Shown here: one piece after another, positions 50,716 through 60,020 of the stretch | How positions within the stretch are numbered: position 1 is the stretch's first letter | Layout of the letters: each line of letters opens with the position of its first letter | Source: Ilumatobacteraceae bacterium | GTDB taxonomy: Bacteria > Actinomycetota > Acidimicrobiia > Acidimicrobiales > Ilumatobacteraceae | Assembly (NCBI GenBank): GCA_013213745.1 | Contig: JABSQH010000016.1 | Coordinates: forward strand, 1-64,000 | Direction: 5' to 3' | DNA: 64,000 nt | Position numbers and translations under genes: made by a program | The notes under the pieces: model-generated | The model's database searches: none | What the model was told of the DNA's origin: nothing | The model's input: the letters and a program-made list of their open reading frames with translations, nothing else

Positions 50716-51192
50716 TCAGTCGTTCACCGTCTCGGACCCGCCGTCGGACGCGGTGTCCGACACCGTGTCAGCCACGGTGTCGATGGCTGGCTGGTTGGCG
50801 CGGACCGTGATCTTGCGCGGCTTGGCGACTTGGGCGACGGGAATGCGCAGGGTGAGCACGCCGTCGTGGTAGTCGGCCTCGATGGCCTCGGCGTCGAGGC
50901 CTTCGCCCAGGCTGACCTGTCGTCGGAAACTGCCGCGATGGCGCTCGGCGAAGTACACGCGGTCGCCGTCTTCGCGGGCCGTGGAGCGCTCGGCCGACAC
51001 GGTGAGCACGTTGCGCTCGACGGAGATGTCGATCGAGTCGGCGGCCACGCCGGGCAGATCGAGGTGGACCCAGACGTCGTCGCCACGGCGATAGGCGTCC
51101 ATCGGCATCGGGCGGCCGGTGTCCCAGCTGCGCGGGTCACGCTGGTTGAACAGCGCATCGAGTTCACGGAAGGGGGAGTTTTGCAGGAGCAT
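50716..51192 (-). CDS. Hsp20/alpha-crystallin small heat-shock protein
   Basis: The 158-residue protein has a short N-terminal arm, the crystallin domain beginning RRGDDVWVHLDLPGVAADS and the conserved LTVSAERS, ERHRGSFRRQVSLGEG and YHDGVLTLRIP. An I-x-I/V motif follows (KPRKITVRA). The Ser/Thr/Asp-rich tail DTVSDTASDGGSET is unusual. It forms oligomers that hold unfolded proteins. The ATG at 51192 has AGG-rich sequence upstream; an ATG-like start farther upstream at 51255 is less likely. The 108-bp region upstream is AT-rich for this genome and may hold its promoter. Confidence 0.92.
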   Translation of the reverse strand: MLLQNSPFRELDALFNQRDPRSWDTGRPMPMDAYRRGDDVWVHLDLPGVAADSIDISVERNVLTVSAERSTAREDGDRVYFAERHRGSFRRQVSLGEGLDAEAIEADYHDGVLTLRIPVAQVAKPRKITVRANQPAIDTVADTVSDTASDGGSETVND

Positions 51193-51300
51193 GTGGGGAC
51201 CTCGCACGAAGTTGAAGGTGATGGAGTAAATGTGCGAGGAACACGCTAACAACACAACAGAAAAACTGACAACGTTACGCTCAGGATTTCTTCGTCGTGT

Positions 51301-52128
51301 TTATCCACGGGCAATACGGCCGCGCATTGCCGCGCTGGCCAACCCGAAGCTCACCGCCACGACGGCCACGATGGCGCCGACGCCGGCGGCCAACGTGTCC
51401 CACTCCCATCCATCGCTGATCAGCGCGCGAAGTCCGGCCAACACGTAGGTCACCGGGTTATAGGTCGCAATCGTCGCCAGCCATCCGGTCAGTGCTTCTT
51501 CTGGCAGGAACGTGGTGGTCAAGAAGGCGAAGGGGAAGAACAGGATGAAGCTCGAGTTGACCGCCGCTGGGTTACCGGTCTTGAGCGCGATGGCGTAGGG
51601 GAACCCCGCAAAGGCCAGCCCCCACAGCGCGCCGTACAGCATGAACACGACCATTCCTGCGAGCCCTGTGGTGAACGACACACCCAACACGAGACCGAGC
51701 AACAACACCGGGATCGTCAGCAGGATCACCGAGAGGAAGTCGGCAGCCATCAGGCCGAGAAGGAGCGCAGGGCGACGGATCGGGGTGAGCAGCAGGCGGT
51801 CGAAGTAACCGCTTTGAATATCGGTGACCAGGGCACCGGCGCGCGACACTCCGGTGACGGCGAAGATGATCGCCACCGGGAGTTGGAACGCCTTGAAATC
51901 GTCGACCGTTCCCGATGCCTGGGCGAGGTCTTGGAGCGCGCCGACGTTGACGATGTAGAAGAACACCGGGGTGATCAGGGCTGGGATGAAGAACTCCGGC
52001 TCGCGAAACACGCCGCGGATGGCACGCCGGGCCACGGTCGCGAGGTCGTGGGCGAATGAGGCTCGGCGGGCGAGCGGCTCGTCGCCGAGTCGCCCCCCGA
52101 CCTGTTCGACGTTCGTCTCGGTGGTCAT
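51301..52128 (-). CDS. ABC-2 type permease (DrrB-like)
   Basis: The 275-residue protein has six membrane helices, with EPEFFIPALITPVFFYIVNV first, then the signature SGYFDRLLLTPIRRPALLLGL (split) and LTTTFLPEEALTGWL typical of ABC-2 DrrB proteins. The stop codon of the ATPase gene overlaps its ATG (ATGA), so they are coupled. Together they probably export an antibiotic or lipid. The substrate is not evident. Confidence 0.9.
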   Translation of the reverse strand: MTTETNVEQVGGRLGDEPLARRASFAHDLATVARRAIRGVFREPEFFIPALITPVFFYIVNVGALQDLAQASGTVDDFKAFQLPVAIIFAVTGVSRAGALVTDIQSGYFDRLLLTPIRRPALLLGLMAADFLSVILLTIPVLLLGLVLGVSFTTGLAGMVVFMLYGALWGLAFAGFPYAIALKTGNPAAVNSSFILFFPFAFLTTTFLPEEALTGWLATIATYNPVTYVLAGLRALISDGWEWDTLAAGVGAIVAVVAVSFGLASAAMRGRIARG

Positions 52129-53114
52129 GCCGGTGCCTCCTCGGAGTGGTTTCCGCCGCGTTGATCGCCGCTGAGGTGGCTGCCGGTCACCTGCAGGAAG
52201 ACGTCGTCGAGCGTGGGCGTGCGCAGGGTGAGGGCGCGCACTGGAACGCCGCAGCCGTTCAGCGCGACCGCCACATCGGCGATCACCGCCGCGCCGTCCG
52301 ACGTCGCCAATGCGATCTCCTGATCGTGGATGTCGACGGTGTCGACCTGTTCGAGTGCGGTGAGGGCCGCGGCAGCCGTGGCTGGGTCGCCATCGACTTC
52401 GGCAACGATCACGTCGTTGCCGATCATCCGCTTCAACTCCGTCGGGGTGCCTTCGGCTTCGATGCGCCCCGACGAGATGATGCCGACGCGGTGGGCGAGT
52501 TCGTCAGCTTCCTCGAGGTACTGGGTGGTGAGGAAGATCGTCATTCCGAATACCTCGTTGAGCCGACGAACTTCGTTCCACACCGCCGAACGACTTGCCG
52601 GGTCGAGTCCGGTCGTCGGCTCGTCGAGGAACAGGATCTGCGGGCGGTGGATCAGCGACATCGCCAGGTCGAGGCGGCGGCGCATCCCACCTGAGTACGA
52701 CTCGGCGCGGTCGTCGATCGCCGTGCCGATGTCGACGAGACCGATGACATCGTCGAGCCGGCGGGCGATGTCTGCTGCTGTCAGTCCGTACAACTGACCC
52801 TGCAACTCCAGTAGTTCTCGGCCGGTTTGCTTGCCGTCGATCGACGCGTCCTGGAGCGCGACCCCGATGCGTAGGCGCACCGCTCCGGGTTGCGCAGTGA
52901 CATCGAATCCGGCGACGGTTGCGCTGCCCGCAGTTGGTGTCAACAGGGTGCACAGCATCTTTGCCGTGGTCGATTTGCCCGCACCGTTCGGCCCGAGGAA
53001 CCCGTAGATCTCTCCGGCTCGAATGTCGAGATCAATACCGGCGACCGCTTCGTTGTCGCCGAAGGTTTTGCGCAGCGCGTTGGCGGTGATTGCAGCCTCC
53101 ATGGACTGCATCAT
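52125..53114 (-). CDS. ABC-2 ATP-binding protein (DrrA-like)
   Basis: The protein has up to 329 residues. The NBD has Walker [10 protein letters not shown], the Q-loop VALQDASI, the signature YSGGMRRRL, Walker [13 protein letters not shown] and TTQYLEEAD (Gln in the H-loop, as in DrrA). The C-terminal ~90 residues are the regulatory part seen in DrrA ([17 protein letters not shown]). Three in-frame ATGs at 53114, 53111 and 53102 are possible starts. It is the partner of the permease at 51301-52128. Confidence 0.93.
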   Translation of the reverse strand: MMQSMEAAITANALRKTFGDNEAVAGIDLDIRAGEIYGFLGPNGAGKSTTAKMLCTLLTPTAGSATVAGFDVTAQPGAVRLRIGVALQDASIDGKQTGRELLELQGQLYGLTAADIARRLDDVIGLVDIGTAIDDRAESYSGGMRRRLDLAMSLIHRPQILFLDEPTTGLDPASRSAVWNEVRRLNEVFGMTIFLTTQYLEEADELAHRVGIISSGRIEAEGTPTELKRMIGNDVIVAEVDGDPATAAAALTALEQVDTVDIHDQEIALATSDGAAVIADVAVALNGCGVPVRALTLRTPTLDDVFLQVTGSHLSGDQRGGNHSEEAPA

Positions 53115-53147
53115 GGCAAGTGGGTGCGCGATGTTCGCGCTCGCGTG

Positions 53148-53576
53148 TTACGAACAGCAGGTGCCGGCGGCCTCGCCGACCGACACGTTCTGCAGTTGCT
53201 CGGAGTCCCCGGTGCGCACGTACCACTCCCAGCGGGCGCCTTCGGGCGAGGTCACCCAGGTCTCGGTCTTCTCGGCGTAGCAGCACGCCGTGTCATCGAC
53301 GCCGGTGGTGTCGAGCCCCGACTCGCTGAGGCGGCGTTCGGCATCGAGCACCTGCTCGCCGCGCTCGACCTCGACGCCGAGGTGGTTCAGGTGGGCGAAG
53401 TCGTCGCTCGATGCTCCGTCGGGCTGCTCGAACAACACGAGTTTCAGTGGCGGCTCGGCGATTGCGAAGTTGGCGTAGCCGGGGCGCAGTCGGGCCGGTT
53501 CGGCATCGAACATCTTGGAGTAGAAGTCGATCGCCTCGTCGAGGTTGCGGACGTTGAGCGCGAGTTGCAGACGCAT
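53148..53576 (-). CDS. CadI/ArsI-like VOC-family metal-resistance protein
   Basis: The 142-residue protein begins [21 protein letters not shown], a glyoxalase fold. It has [12 protein letters not shown], the metal-binding [11 protein letters not shown] and WEWYVRTGD, with a terminal GTCCS. The paired cysteines match ArsI/CadI proteins, which bind As(III)/Cd(II) or break the C-As bond of methylarsenite. The ATG at 53576 lies 50 bp from an ArsR-type palindrome (53627-53646). No arsR gene is intact in the window. Confidence 0.9.
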   Translation of the reverse strand: MRLQLALNVRNLDEAIDFYSKMFDAEPARLRPGYANFAIAEPPLKLVLFEQPDGASSDDFAHLNHLGVEVERGEQVLDAERRLSESGLDTTGVDDTACCYAEKTETWVTSPEGARWEWYVRTGDSEQLQNVSVGEAAGTCCS

Positions 53577-53626
53577 GCGAGCACCGTACCTGCGATATCG
53601 ACAAACGTAAATATAACAGGGGCAAA

Positions 53627-53646
53627 ATATCGACGTTCTTCGATAT
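53627..53646. promoter_or_regulatory. ATATCGA-N6-TCGATAT palindrome, ArsR/SmtB-type operator
   Basis: A perfect seven-base palindrome between the divergent cadI-like gene (start 53576) and LLM gene (start 53682). A second CGATATCG-like string lies at 53593-53600. The AT-rich core with flanking CGA is typical of ArsR/SmtB sites. Confidence 0.6.
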
Positions 53647-53681
53647 GTGCGCAGCCACTCGAATGGTGCCAGAGTGGAGCG

Positions 53682-54680
53682 ATGTCGTCGCCGGTTGCGC
53701 TGTACCTCCAAGATGCCCACTCGATCCGCGAAAGCATCGATCTCGTGCAGTACGCCGAGCAGCGTGGTTTCGATGCTGTCTGGCAGGCCGATAGCCGGCT
53801 CGTGCGTGATGCGGTGGTGCCGATGGCGGCGTTCGCGGCAACCACCGACTCGATCCGCATCGGCTCGGGTGTCGTCGACTGTTGGACCCGCAACCCCGCT
53901 CGGTTGGCGTCGACGTTTTCGACGCTCGACGATCTGGCACCGGGCCGCGTGATCTGCGGCATCGGTGCATGGTGGGACCCACTCGCCGCCAAGGTCGGCG
54001 TCGAGCGATCGCGTCCGCTGCGCGTGATGCGCGAGGTGGTCACCGCTGTTCGCGGCCTGCTGAACAACGAAACGGTCACGATCGACGGCGCCTACGTCCA
54101 TCTCGACGGTGTCGAACTCGACTACGTGCACCAGCCCCGGCGACCCAAAGATGTGCCGATCTACATCGGGGCCACGGGAATGCAGATGATGGAGCTCACC
54201 GGCGAGATCGCCGATGGCGTTGTACTCAACTACTTGGTGTCACCTGACTACAACCGCCGAGCGCTCGACGCACTGGCCGTTGGCGCGGCGCGCGCCGACC
54301 GCACCGTCGATGCACTCGACCGGCCACAACTCGTCGTGTGCTCGGTCGACAGCGATCGCTCCGCCGCCCTCGATGCGGCGCGACTGCTTGTGACCCAGTA
54401 CCTCGGTCAGCAGCCGCACATCATGGCCGCGTCGGGCGTGCCGCAATCGCTGCTCGACGAGATCGGCAGGGTGCTCACCTGGCCGGCGACCAACGAGGAA
54501 GTACGTGCGGCGAGCAAGCTCGTCCCCGACGATGTCGTGCAGATGATCACCGCATCGGGCACCCCCGACGAGGTGCAATCCAAGGTCGCGGAGTACCTCG
54601 ACGCCGGCGCGACGTGCCCGATCCTGTACCCGCTCGGCAGCGACGTTCGTTTGATGATCGACGTCTTCGCCCGCCAGTAA
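53682..54680 (+). CDS. LLM-class F420-dependent oxidoreductase (Mer-like)
   Basis: The 332-residue TIM-barrel protein begins [20 protein letters not shown] and has [38 protein letters not shown] (split), [13 protein letters not shown] and [18 protein letters not shown]. The GIGAWW and GATG segments fit the methylene-tetrahydromethanopterin reductase-like (Mer) subgroup that uses F420. The substrate is unknown. The start ATG follows GTGGAGC and lies 36 bp from the ArsR-type palindrome, so it may be metal-responsive. Confidence 0.9.
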   Translation: MSSPVALYLQDAHSIRESIDLVQYAEQRGFDAVWQADSRLVRDAVVPMAAFAATTDSIRIGSGVVDCWTRNPARLASTFSTLDDLAPGRVICGIGAWWDPLAAKVGVERSRPLRVMREVVTAVRGLLNNETVTIDGAYVHLDGVELDYVHQPRRPKDVPIYIGATGMQMMELTGEIADGVVLNYLVSPDYNRRALDALAVGAARADRTVDALDRPQLVVCSVDSDRSAALDAARLLVTQYLGQQPHIMAASGVPQSLLDEIGRVLTWPATNEEVRAASKLVPDDVVQMITASGTPDEVQSKVAEYLDAGATCPILYPLGSDVRLMIDVFARQ

Positions 54681-54779
54681 CGCGCCAGGCGCGTGCCTGC
54701 GACATCTGGTGCCTGGCACCAACTGTCCCAACGCGGTCCGGTGCTCGCGGTTGCGTGCCTCCGTCGTAACGTCGCGGCC

Positions 54780-55448
54780 ATGCGGATCACGTTGCCGTCG
54801 GGGACCGAAGCCGAGTTCGAACGTCCGGCTGAGCAGCCGACGATGGGGCTGGTCATCGCCCCGGACATCTTCGGCCTTCGGCCGCTCTACGACTCGATGG
54901 TCGCCCGGATGTGTTCGGTGTGGAACATGTCGACTGTGGCGGTCGAGCCGTTTCCGGGTCTCGACCTCGGCGACGACATCGAAGCGCGCATGGCGGCCGT
55001 CGCCGACCTCCGTGATGCCGATCATCTACGCGACCTGGAAGAAGCGGCCGAGGCCACCGGTTGCGACACCATCGGCCTAATCGGCTTCTGCATGGGCGGG
55101 ATGTACTGCTTCCGGGCTGCGACCTGCGATCGCTTCGCGCGAATTGCCAGCTTCTACGGGATGATTCGCGTCCCGGCTGACTGGAACGGCGAGGGACATG
55201 GCGAACCGCTCGACGCCCTCGCCCGAGGTCACGACGAACGGGTCCTGGCGATCATCGGTGACCTCGACCCGTACACACCGCCCGACGATGTCGCCGCGCT
55301 CGAAGCCACCGCGGCGACCGTGGTTCGGTACCCGGAAGCCGATCACGGGTTCGCCCACGATGCACTGCGCTCGGCGCACCGGCCCGACGACGCCGCCGAC
55401 GCCTTTGCACGTGCCGAGCAATGGTTGCTCGGCGCGGTGGGCGCCTAG
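54780..55448 (+). CDS. Dienelactone hydrolase family protein
   Basis: The 222-residue protein has the alpha/beta-hydrolase pattern with LVIAPDIFGLRPLYDSM, the nucleophile LIGFCMGGMYCFRA (Cys), an Asp in IIGDLDPYTP and a His in YPEADHGFAHDA. The C/D/H triad is that of DLH enzymes. The first ~20 residues, MRITLPSGTEAEFERPAEQ, form the usual first strand. The ATG at 54780 starts at that strand. It may cleave lactones or esters. It follows the LLM gene by ~100 bp. Confidence 0.9.
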   Translation: MRITLPSGTEAEFERPAEQPTMGLVIAPDIFGLRPLYDSMVARMCSVWNMSTVAVEPFPGLDLGDDIEARMAAVADLRDADHLRDLEEAAEATGCDTIGLIGFCMGGMYCFRAATCDRFARIASFYGMIRVPADWNGEGHGEPLDALARGHDERVLAIIGDLDPYTPPDDVAALEATAATVVRYPEADHGFAHDALRSAHRPDDAADAFARAEQWLLGAVGA

Positions 55449-55456
55449 ACGATCGC

Positions 55457-56119
55457 TCAGCGCGCCCGCAGCTCGAGCCGGTCGCGCTGCACGATGATGT
55501 AGGTGCGATCGTTCTGCTCCAACCAGCCGAGGCGGATGAAGCTGGAGATTGCTTTGTTGACCCGCTCGCGTGAGGCCCCGACCATGCCGGCAAGCTCCTC
55601 CTGGGTGACCGGCAGAGTGAATCGATCGACACCGTCGGCCAATTCGAGCAGCCGTTTGGCGGTCCGGCCGGTGACGTCGAGGAAGACCGAATCGGCCAAC
55701 GCTTCGTCGGTGGTCCGGATGCGTTGCGCCAGCAAGCGAGTGACGTTCCACAGCAGCTTCGGGTTGTCGTCGAAGATCGACAACACGACGTCGTAGGGAA
55801 CCGCCAACATCGTGGTCGGTTCGAGCGCTCGTGCCGACGCCGATCGCGGCCCGTCGTCGAGCATGCCCATCTCACCGAACAGGTCGCCTTGCTCCATGAG
55901 GGCAACCACGCTCTCTCGATGATCGATCGGGTTAGTGATGGCGATGGCCACCCGTCCGCGGAGGACGAGATACAACGCCGAGGGGGGGTCGCCTTCCTTG
56001 AACAGCACGTCCCCGCGGATCAGGTGCAGTTCGGTACCGGCGTCGGCCACCTTCTGCAGCGCCTCGGGGTCGGCGTCAGCAAAAAAGTCGGTGCGAACGA
56101 GATCGTCGACGTGAGCCAT
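55457..56119 (-). CDS. Crp/Fnr family transcriptional regulator
   Basis: The 220-residue protein has the cyclic-nucleotide-binding fold (RGDVLFKEGDPPSALYLVLRG, split; GEMGMLDDGPRSASA with the cAMP-loop Arg-Ser) and a C-terminal winged helix VTQEELAGMVGASRERVNKAISS (split). The RSAS in the phosphate-binding cassette and the Thr/Ser two residues on match Crp rather than Fnr; no N-terminal Fe-S cysteines are present. The ATG at 56119 diverges from ispD; GTG at 56131 is an alternative. It may bind cAMP and control the shared region. Confidence 0.9.
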   Translation of the reverse strand: MAHVDDLVRTDFFADADPEALQKVADAGTELHLIRGDVLFKEGDPPSALYLVLRGRVAIAITNPIDHRESVVALMEQGDLFGEMGMLDDGPRSASARALEPTTMLAVPYDVVLSIFDDNPKLLWNVTRLLAQRIRTTDEALADSVFLDVTGRTAKRLLELADGVDRFTLPVTQEELAGMVGASRERVNKAISSFIRLGWLEQNDRTYIIVQRDRLELRAR

Positions 56120-56150
56120 GACGTCGGTCACGGTACTACCCTGCGACGGT

Positions 56151-56810
56151 GTGTCGAACGCCGGGCCGAATGGCCCCGAGCGGGTGTGGACGATCGTGGT
56201 TGCCGGAGGTTCGGGATCGCGCTTCGGCGCTCCCAAGCAGTACGCCGCATTGGGCGACGAGCGGGTGATCGATCGCTCTCGCCGCGTGGCAGCACACGTC
56301 AGCGACGGTGTCGTGGTCGTGGTTCCCGCAGCAGACGCCGCGCGCGAGCAGGGTATTCCTGGCGGTGACACGCGTACGGCATCGGTGCGCAACGGTCTCG
56401 CCGCCGTGCCTGCCGACGCCACGATCATCTGTGTCCACGACGCCGCTCGGCCCTTGGTCGACGTCGATGTGTACACCCGGGTGATCGCGGGCGTGCACGC
56501 CGGTGCTGACGGCGTCGTGCCGGTGGTGCCCGTGGTCGACACGATCAAAGTCGTCGACGGCGATCGGGTCATCGAGACACCGGCGCGCGAGCAACTCGTG
56601 GCGGTGCAGACGCCACAGGGGTTCCGCGCCGAGGTCTTGCGTGCGGCGTACGCCGGAGCGATCGACGCGGCGAGCGACGACGCCGCGCTGGTCGAAAAAG
56701 GCGGGGGCGTCGTCCGCGTGGTGCCTGGCAGCGATGACGCCCGCAAGATCACCCATCCAGACGACCTCGCCTGGGCCCGCCAGCGCGTCGCCGAAGGTGC
56801 GCATCGATGA
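56151..56810 (+). CDS. ispD: 2-C-methyl-D-erythritol 4-phosphate cytidylyltransferase
   Basis: The protein (219 residues from GTG 56151) begins WTIVVAGGSGSRFGAPKQYA, the nucleotidyl loop (G-x-G-x-R-x-x-x-K). It has IICVHDAARPLVD (HDAARP signature), VVPVVDTIK and TPQGFRAEVL. It makes CDP-ME in the MEP isoprenoid pathway. The exact start is unsure: ATG 56118 and GTG 56184 are also in frame. Its TGA overlaps the ispF ATG by four bases. Confidence 0.92.
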   Translation: MSNAGPNGPERVWTIVVAGGSGSRFGAPKQYAALGDERVIDRSRRVAAHVSDGVVVVVPAADAAREQGIPGGDTRTASVRNGLAAVPADATIICVHDAARPLVDVDVYTRVIAGVHAGADGVVPVVPVVDTIKVVDGDRVIETPAREQLVAVQTPQGFRAEVLRAAYAGAIDAASDDAALVEKGGGVVRVVPGSDDARKITHPDDLAWARQRVAEGAHR

Positions 56811-57301
56811 GTGCGTCTCGTCCGACCATGCGGGTCGGCCAGGGGTTCGACGTCCACCGCTTCAGCGACGATCCATTGCGCCGCCTCGTGCTCGGTGGAT
56901 GCGAGTTCGCCGGGGAACGAGGACTCGTCGGTCACAGCGATGCCGACGTCATCGCGCACGCCTGCGCCGACGCGCTGCTCGGTGCGGCGGGGCTGGGTGA
57001 CATCGGGATGCACTTCCCCGACACTGACGAGCGTTTTGCCGGGGCGGACTCGATGATGCTGCTTCAACTCGTCGCCGGCATGGTTCGCGACGCCGGGTGG
57101 GCGGTGGCCAATGTACATGCGTCCGTGATCTGCGAACGCCCCAAGTTGGCGCCACGACGCAACGAGATCGAAGCGGCGCTGACGGCGCGTATCGACGCTC
57201 CGGTCGCAGTGACGGGCAACCGTGCGGAGGGTCTCGGCGCGATCGGTCGTCGGGAAGGCATCGCCTGTTTGGCGGTGGCACTGATCGAGGGCGAACGATG
57301 A
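56807..57301 (+). CDS. ispF: 2-C-methyl-D-erythritol 2,4-cyclodiphosphate synthase
   Basis: The 164-residue protein has the zinc-binding GQGFDVHRFSDD (Asp and His), GHSDADVIAHACADALLG (split) and IGMHFPDTDERF. The final motif reads VTGNRAEGLGAIGRREGI; the usual Thr-Thr before Glu is changed to Asn-Arg-Ala, although the E-G-L-G...I-G-R core is kept. It makes the cyclic diphosphate MEcPP. The gene is coupled to ispD and to rlmB (ATGA overlaps). Confidence 0.93.
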   Translation: MSASRPTMRVGQGFDVHRFSDDPLRRLVLGGCEFAGERGLVGHSDADVIAHACADALLGAAGLGDIGMHFPDTDERFAGADSMMLLQLVAGMVRDAGWAVANVHASVICERPKLAPRRNEIEAALTARIDAPVAVTGNRAEGLGAIGRREGIACLAVALIEGER

Positions 57302-58191
57302 GCGACCGCGGCGGCCAACGCGGGCGTGGTAAGCCTGGCGGAATGCGCAGCGGTGGTCAGCGCAAGAGTGGCGGTCGGGGCGGTCAGCGCAATGGTCGCG
57401 ATCGCGGTCCGCAGCAGCGCAACTCGTCGCGCCGACGCGAGCAGGGTCTCGGCGGACGACAGGTCGAAGGGCGCCAAGCCGTGCGCGAGCTGTTGATCGC
57501 AGGGAATCGAAAGATCGAACGGATTTGGGTCGCCGCCGACTTGGAGGGCGACAGCGGTGTCGCCGACATCGTCGAGATCGCAGCCGCCCAACGTGTCCCG
57601 CTCGAGTACGTCGGCGCGGCGCGCCTCGATCGTGAGGCCCGCAGTGAAGCGCCGCAGGGGGTGCTGGCGACGGCAGCGCCGCTCCAGGAGGTCGACCTCG
57701 AGTCGTTGCTCGACGGACCGACACCGCCGCTGCTCGTCGCCCTCGATCACGTGACCGATCCCGGCAACTTCGGTGCGATCGTGCGCATCGCAGACGGTGC
57801 CGGTGTCACCGGGTTGGTCGTGCCGCAACATCGTGCTGTGCACGTCACGCCGACCGTGGCCAAGGCGTCGGCGGGCGCGATCGAGTACGTGCCGATGTCC
57901 CTGGTCGGCGGTTTGCCGACCGCGTTACGTCAACTCAGCGAGCGCGGAGTGTGGTTAATCGGGCTCGACGACCGCGGGCCGCGTTCGGTGTTCGAGCTTG
58001 CCGAACTCGCAGTCGAGCCGGTCTGTTTGGTGCTCGGCGCCGAGGGCGCAGGTCTGACGCGGCTGGTGCGTGAGCGTTGTGACGTGCTGGCGTCGATTCC
58101 GATGGTAGGACGTGTCAGTTCACTGAATGTTTCGGCTGCTGCGGCGATTTCTTTGTACGAACTTTCAAGATCGCGCCAACAGCTGCCGTAA
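57298..58191 (+). CDS. rlmB: TrmH/SpoU family rRNA 2'-O-methyltransferase
   Basis: The 297-residue protein has a basic, Gly/Arg/Gln-rich lead of ~50 residues, then a substrate-binding part (VEGRQAVRELLIAG) and a SPOUT knot with VTDPGNFGAIVRIADGAGV, LVLGAEGAGLTRLVRERCD and SLNVSAAAAISLYEL. These are the three SpoU motifs, including the N-x-G and the N-V-S-x-A knot. It probably methylates G2251 of 23S rRNA (RlmB-like). The ATG overlaps the ispF stop. Confidence 0.92.
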   Translation: MSDRGGQRGRGKPGGMRSGGQRKSGGRGGQRNGRDRGPQQRNSSRRREQGLGGRQVEGRQAVRELLIAGNRKIERIWVAADLEGDSGVADIVEIAAAQRVPLEYVGAARLDREARSEAPQGVLATAAPLQEVDLESLLDGPTPPLLVALDHVTDPGNFGAIVRIADGAGVTGLVVPQHRAVHVTPTVAKASAGAIEYVPMSLVGGLPTALRQLSERGVWLIGLDDRGPRSVFELAELAVEPVCLVLGAEGAGLTRLVRERCDVLASIPMVGRVSSLNVSAAAAISLYELSRSRQQLP

Positions 58192-58194
58192 CAT
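58164..58194 (+). promoter_or_regulatory. Candidate promoter of the sortase-repeat gene
   Basis: TTCAAG (58164-58169) and TAACAT (58189-58194) are 19 bp apart. A transcript would begin near 58201-58202, where a GTG in frame with the sortase gene lies, so a leaderless mRNA is possible. Confidence 0.3.
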
Positions 58195-58222
58195 TGCAGT
58201 GGTGCGCGTGCTCAAGGGAATG

Positions 58223-60001
58223 ATGAGCGCGCCGACCCCCGTCGATGCCGACGAGGTGCTCGATGCACCGGTCGTCGACGACCTGGGCGGGTCTTCATTC
58301 GGGCGCCGGGCATTCATCGCCGGCGCTGCGGGGGCGGCCGCCGGAACGGCAGTCTCCACCCTCGGCATGCCGCAAGGGATTGCCGGCGCTGCCGTCGAGC
58401 CGGGCGCCAGCTATTTCACTCCTGTCGATCCGCAGCGGCTGTGCGATACGCGCAGTCCCTCTACCGGTGTCGGCTTCTCGACCGTCGGGACTCGCACCAT
58501 TCGTGTGAAGGTCGCAGGGACATTTGACGTCCCCGACGACGCCATCGCCGCAGTCCTCACCGTCACGGCGGTGAACCGCAAGAACGGCCCCATCTTCGTC
58601 ACCGCGTACCCGGGCGGCGAGCGCCGGCCGGAAGCCTCGAACCTGAACTGCGGCTTCTTCGACGAGCGCGCTGCCAACTTGGTCACGGTCAAGCTGGGCG
58701 CTGGCGGCTTCGTCGACATCTACTACCACGGCCCGGCCTACATCGTCGTCGACGTCGCCGGCGTGTATCGCCCGACCTCGAGCGCGGTGACGACCGGACG
58801 TTTCGAGAACGTGTCGCCGGTCGTCCGTGCACTCGACACCCGGCTGACCCGACAGCGTCTTCGCGCTGGCGGCACAGTGCGCTGCAATCTGAACGGGCTC
58901 GTCACTTCGAGTGCCGTCGCGGTCGTCGCCAACCTCACCGCGGTCAACGCCAATGCGCAGGGATTTGTGCAGGCCGTGCCCGCTGGCGCGCCGACGGGCG
59001 GCAGTTCGAATCTCAACCCGGCGGCTGGCGACACGCGCGCTGTCGGCATCATCACCAAGCTCAACACGGTCAACGGAGTCCGCGGGATCGACATCTTCAG
59101 CTCGAAGGGCTGCGACATCATCGTCGACGTTGCCGGCTACATCACCGGCCCCGACGACCCGTCGTCGGACGTCGGGCTGTACGTGCCGATGTCGCCGCTG
59201 CGCGTGCTCGACACCCGCAGGGATCGCAAGCGGTTGTGGCCAGGATGGACACGCACGGTCGGGATGCCGTCGCCGATCAGTAGCCGCGCCCAGGCCGTGT
59301 CGGCCAACCTGACGGTGACCCAGACGATGGACAAGGGCTTCTTCACCCTGGTGGCGGCGCAGACTCGCCGTCAAGAAGTCTCGAACATCAACGCGATGCG
59401 ACCCGGTCACACGCTGGCCAACCATGCGATCGCATCGATCAGCAGCAAGGGCTTGTCGTGCTACTCGCACAAGGGTGGGCACATCGTGATCGACCTCAGT
59501 GGTTGGTTCACGGGATCGGCCTCATCGGTCACCACGAGCGTGCCGTACAACCCGCCGCCGCCGGCGATCAGCCCACCGTGGCTGATCAATGTGCCCGGTA
59601 TGGGTCTGGTGAGTTGGGTGCGCGACGGGGAACCGATCCCGACGGTTGATCGCGGCGATTCCTGGCACTGGACCGGTACCGGTAACGTCGGCCAGGGTGG
59701 TCCGATCGCCGTGTTCGGTCACCGCACTGAAGCCGGTGGCCCGTACTACAACCAGCATTTCCTCGCTGCCGGACAGCGGATGACGGCGCGCACCGCGGAT
59801 AACCGTCTGTACACCTACGAGATGATCGCCGAGTACATCACGAGCGAGTTCGCCAACGACATCCTCGGGGCCACTCGTCGCATCGGTGGTCGAGAGACGA
59901 TGTCGCTCATTGCGTGCACGTTGCCCAACCGGCTGCCCACGTCGTTGCGTTGGCGGATCATTTCCACCTTCCGCTTCATCGACTGGGAAGACCTCGGCTA
60001 G
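58223..60001 (+). CDS. Tat-exported protein with three DTR-type repeats and a C-terminal sortase domain
   Basis: The 592-residue protein has a twin-arginine signal (FGRRAFIAGAAGAAAG near residues 30-45). Three ~110-residue repeats then begin at about 66, 197 and 323. Each opens with R-(L/V/A)-x-D-T-R and ends with I-V-(V/D)-V-A-G-(V/Y/W)-(Y/F). This repeat is common in actinobacterial secreted proteins. From ~450 a class E-like sortase domain follows with His500 (FGHRTEAGG), Cys565 (SLIACT) and Arg (TSLRWRI). The adjoining giant protein ends in LPNTG, so it is a likely substrate. The start may be ATG 58223 or a leaderless GTG 58202. Confidence 0.88.
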   Translation: MSAPTPVDADEVLDAPVVDDLGGSSFGRRAFIAGAAGAAAGTAVSTLGMPQGIAGAAVEPGASYFTPVDPQRLCDTRSPSTGVGFSTVGTRTIRVKVAGTFDVPDDAIAAVLTVTAVNRKNGPIFVTAYPGGERRPEASNLNCGFFDERAANLVTVKLGAGGFVDIYYHGPAYIVVDVAGVYRPTSSAVTTGRFENVSPVVRALDTRLTRQRLRAGGTVRCNLNGLVTSSAVAVVANLTAVNANAQGFVQAVPAGAPTGGSSNLNPAAGDTRAVGIITKLNTVNGVRGIDIFSSKGCDIIVDVAGYITGPDDPSSDVGLYVPMSPLRVLDTRRDRKRLWPGWTRTVGMPSPISSRAQAVSANLTVTQTMDKGFFTLVAAQTRRQEVSNINAMRPGHTLANHAIASISSKGLSCYSHKGGHIVIDLSGWFTGSASSVTTSVPYNPPPPAISPPWLINVPGMGLVSWVRDGEPIPTVDRGDSWHWTGTGNVGQGGPIAVFGHRTEAGGPYYNQHFLAAGQRMTARTADNRLYTYEMIAEYITSEFANDILGATRRIGGRETMSLIACTLPNRLPTSLRWRIISTFRFIDWEDLG

Positions 60002-60020
60002 CCGCTCACCGTCCCACCCA

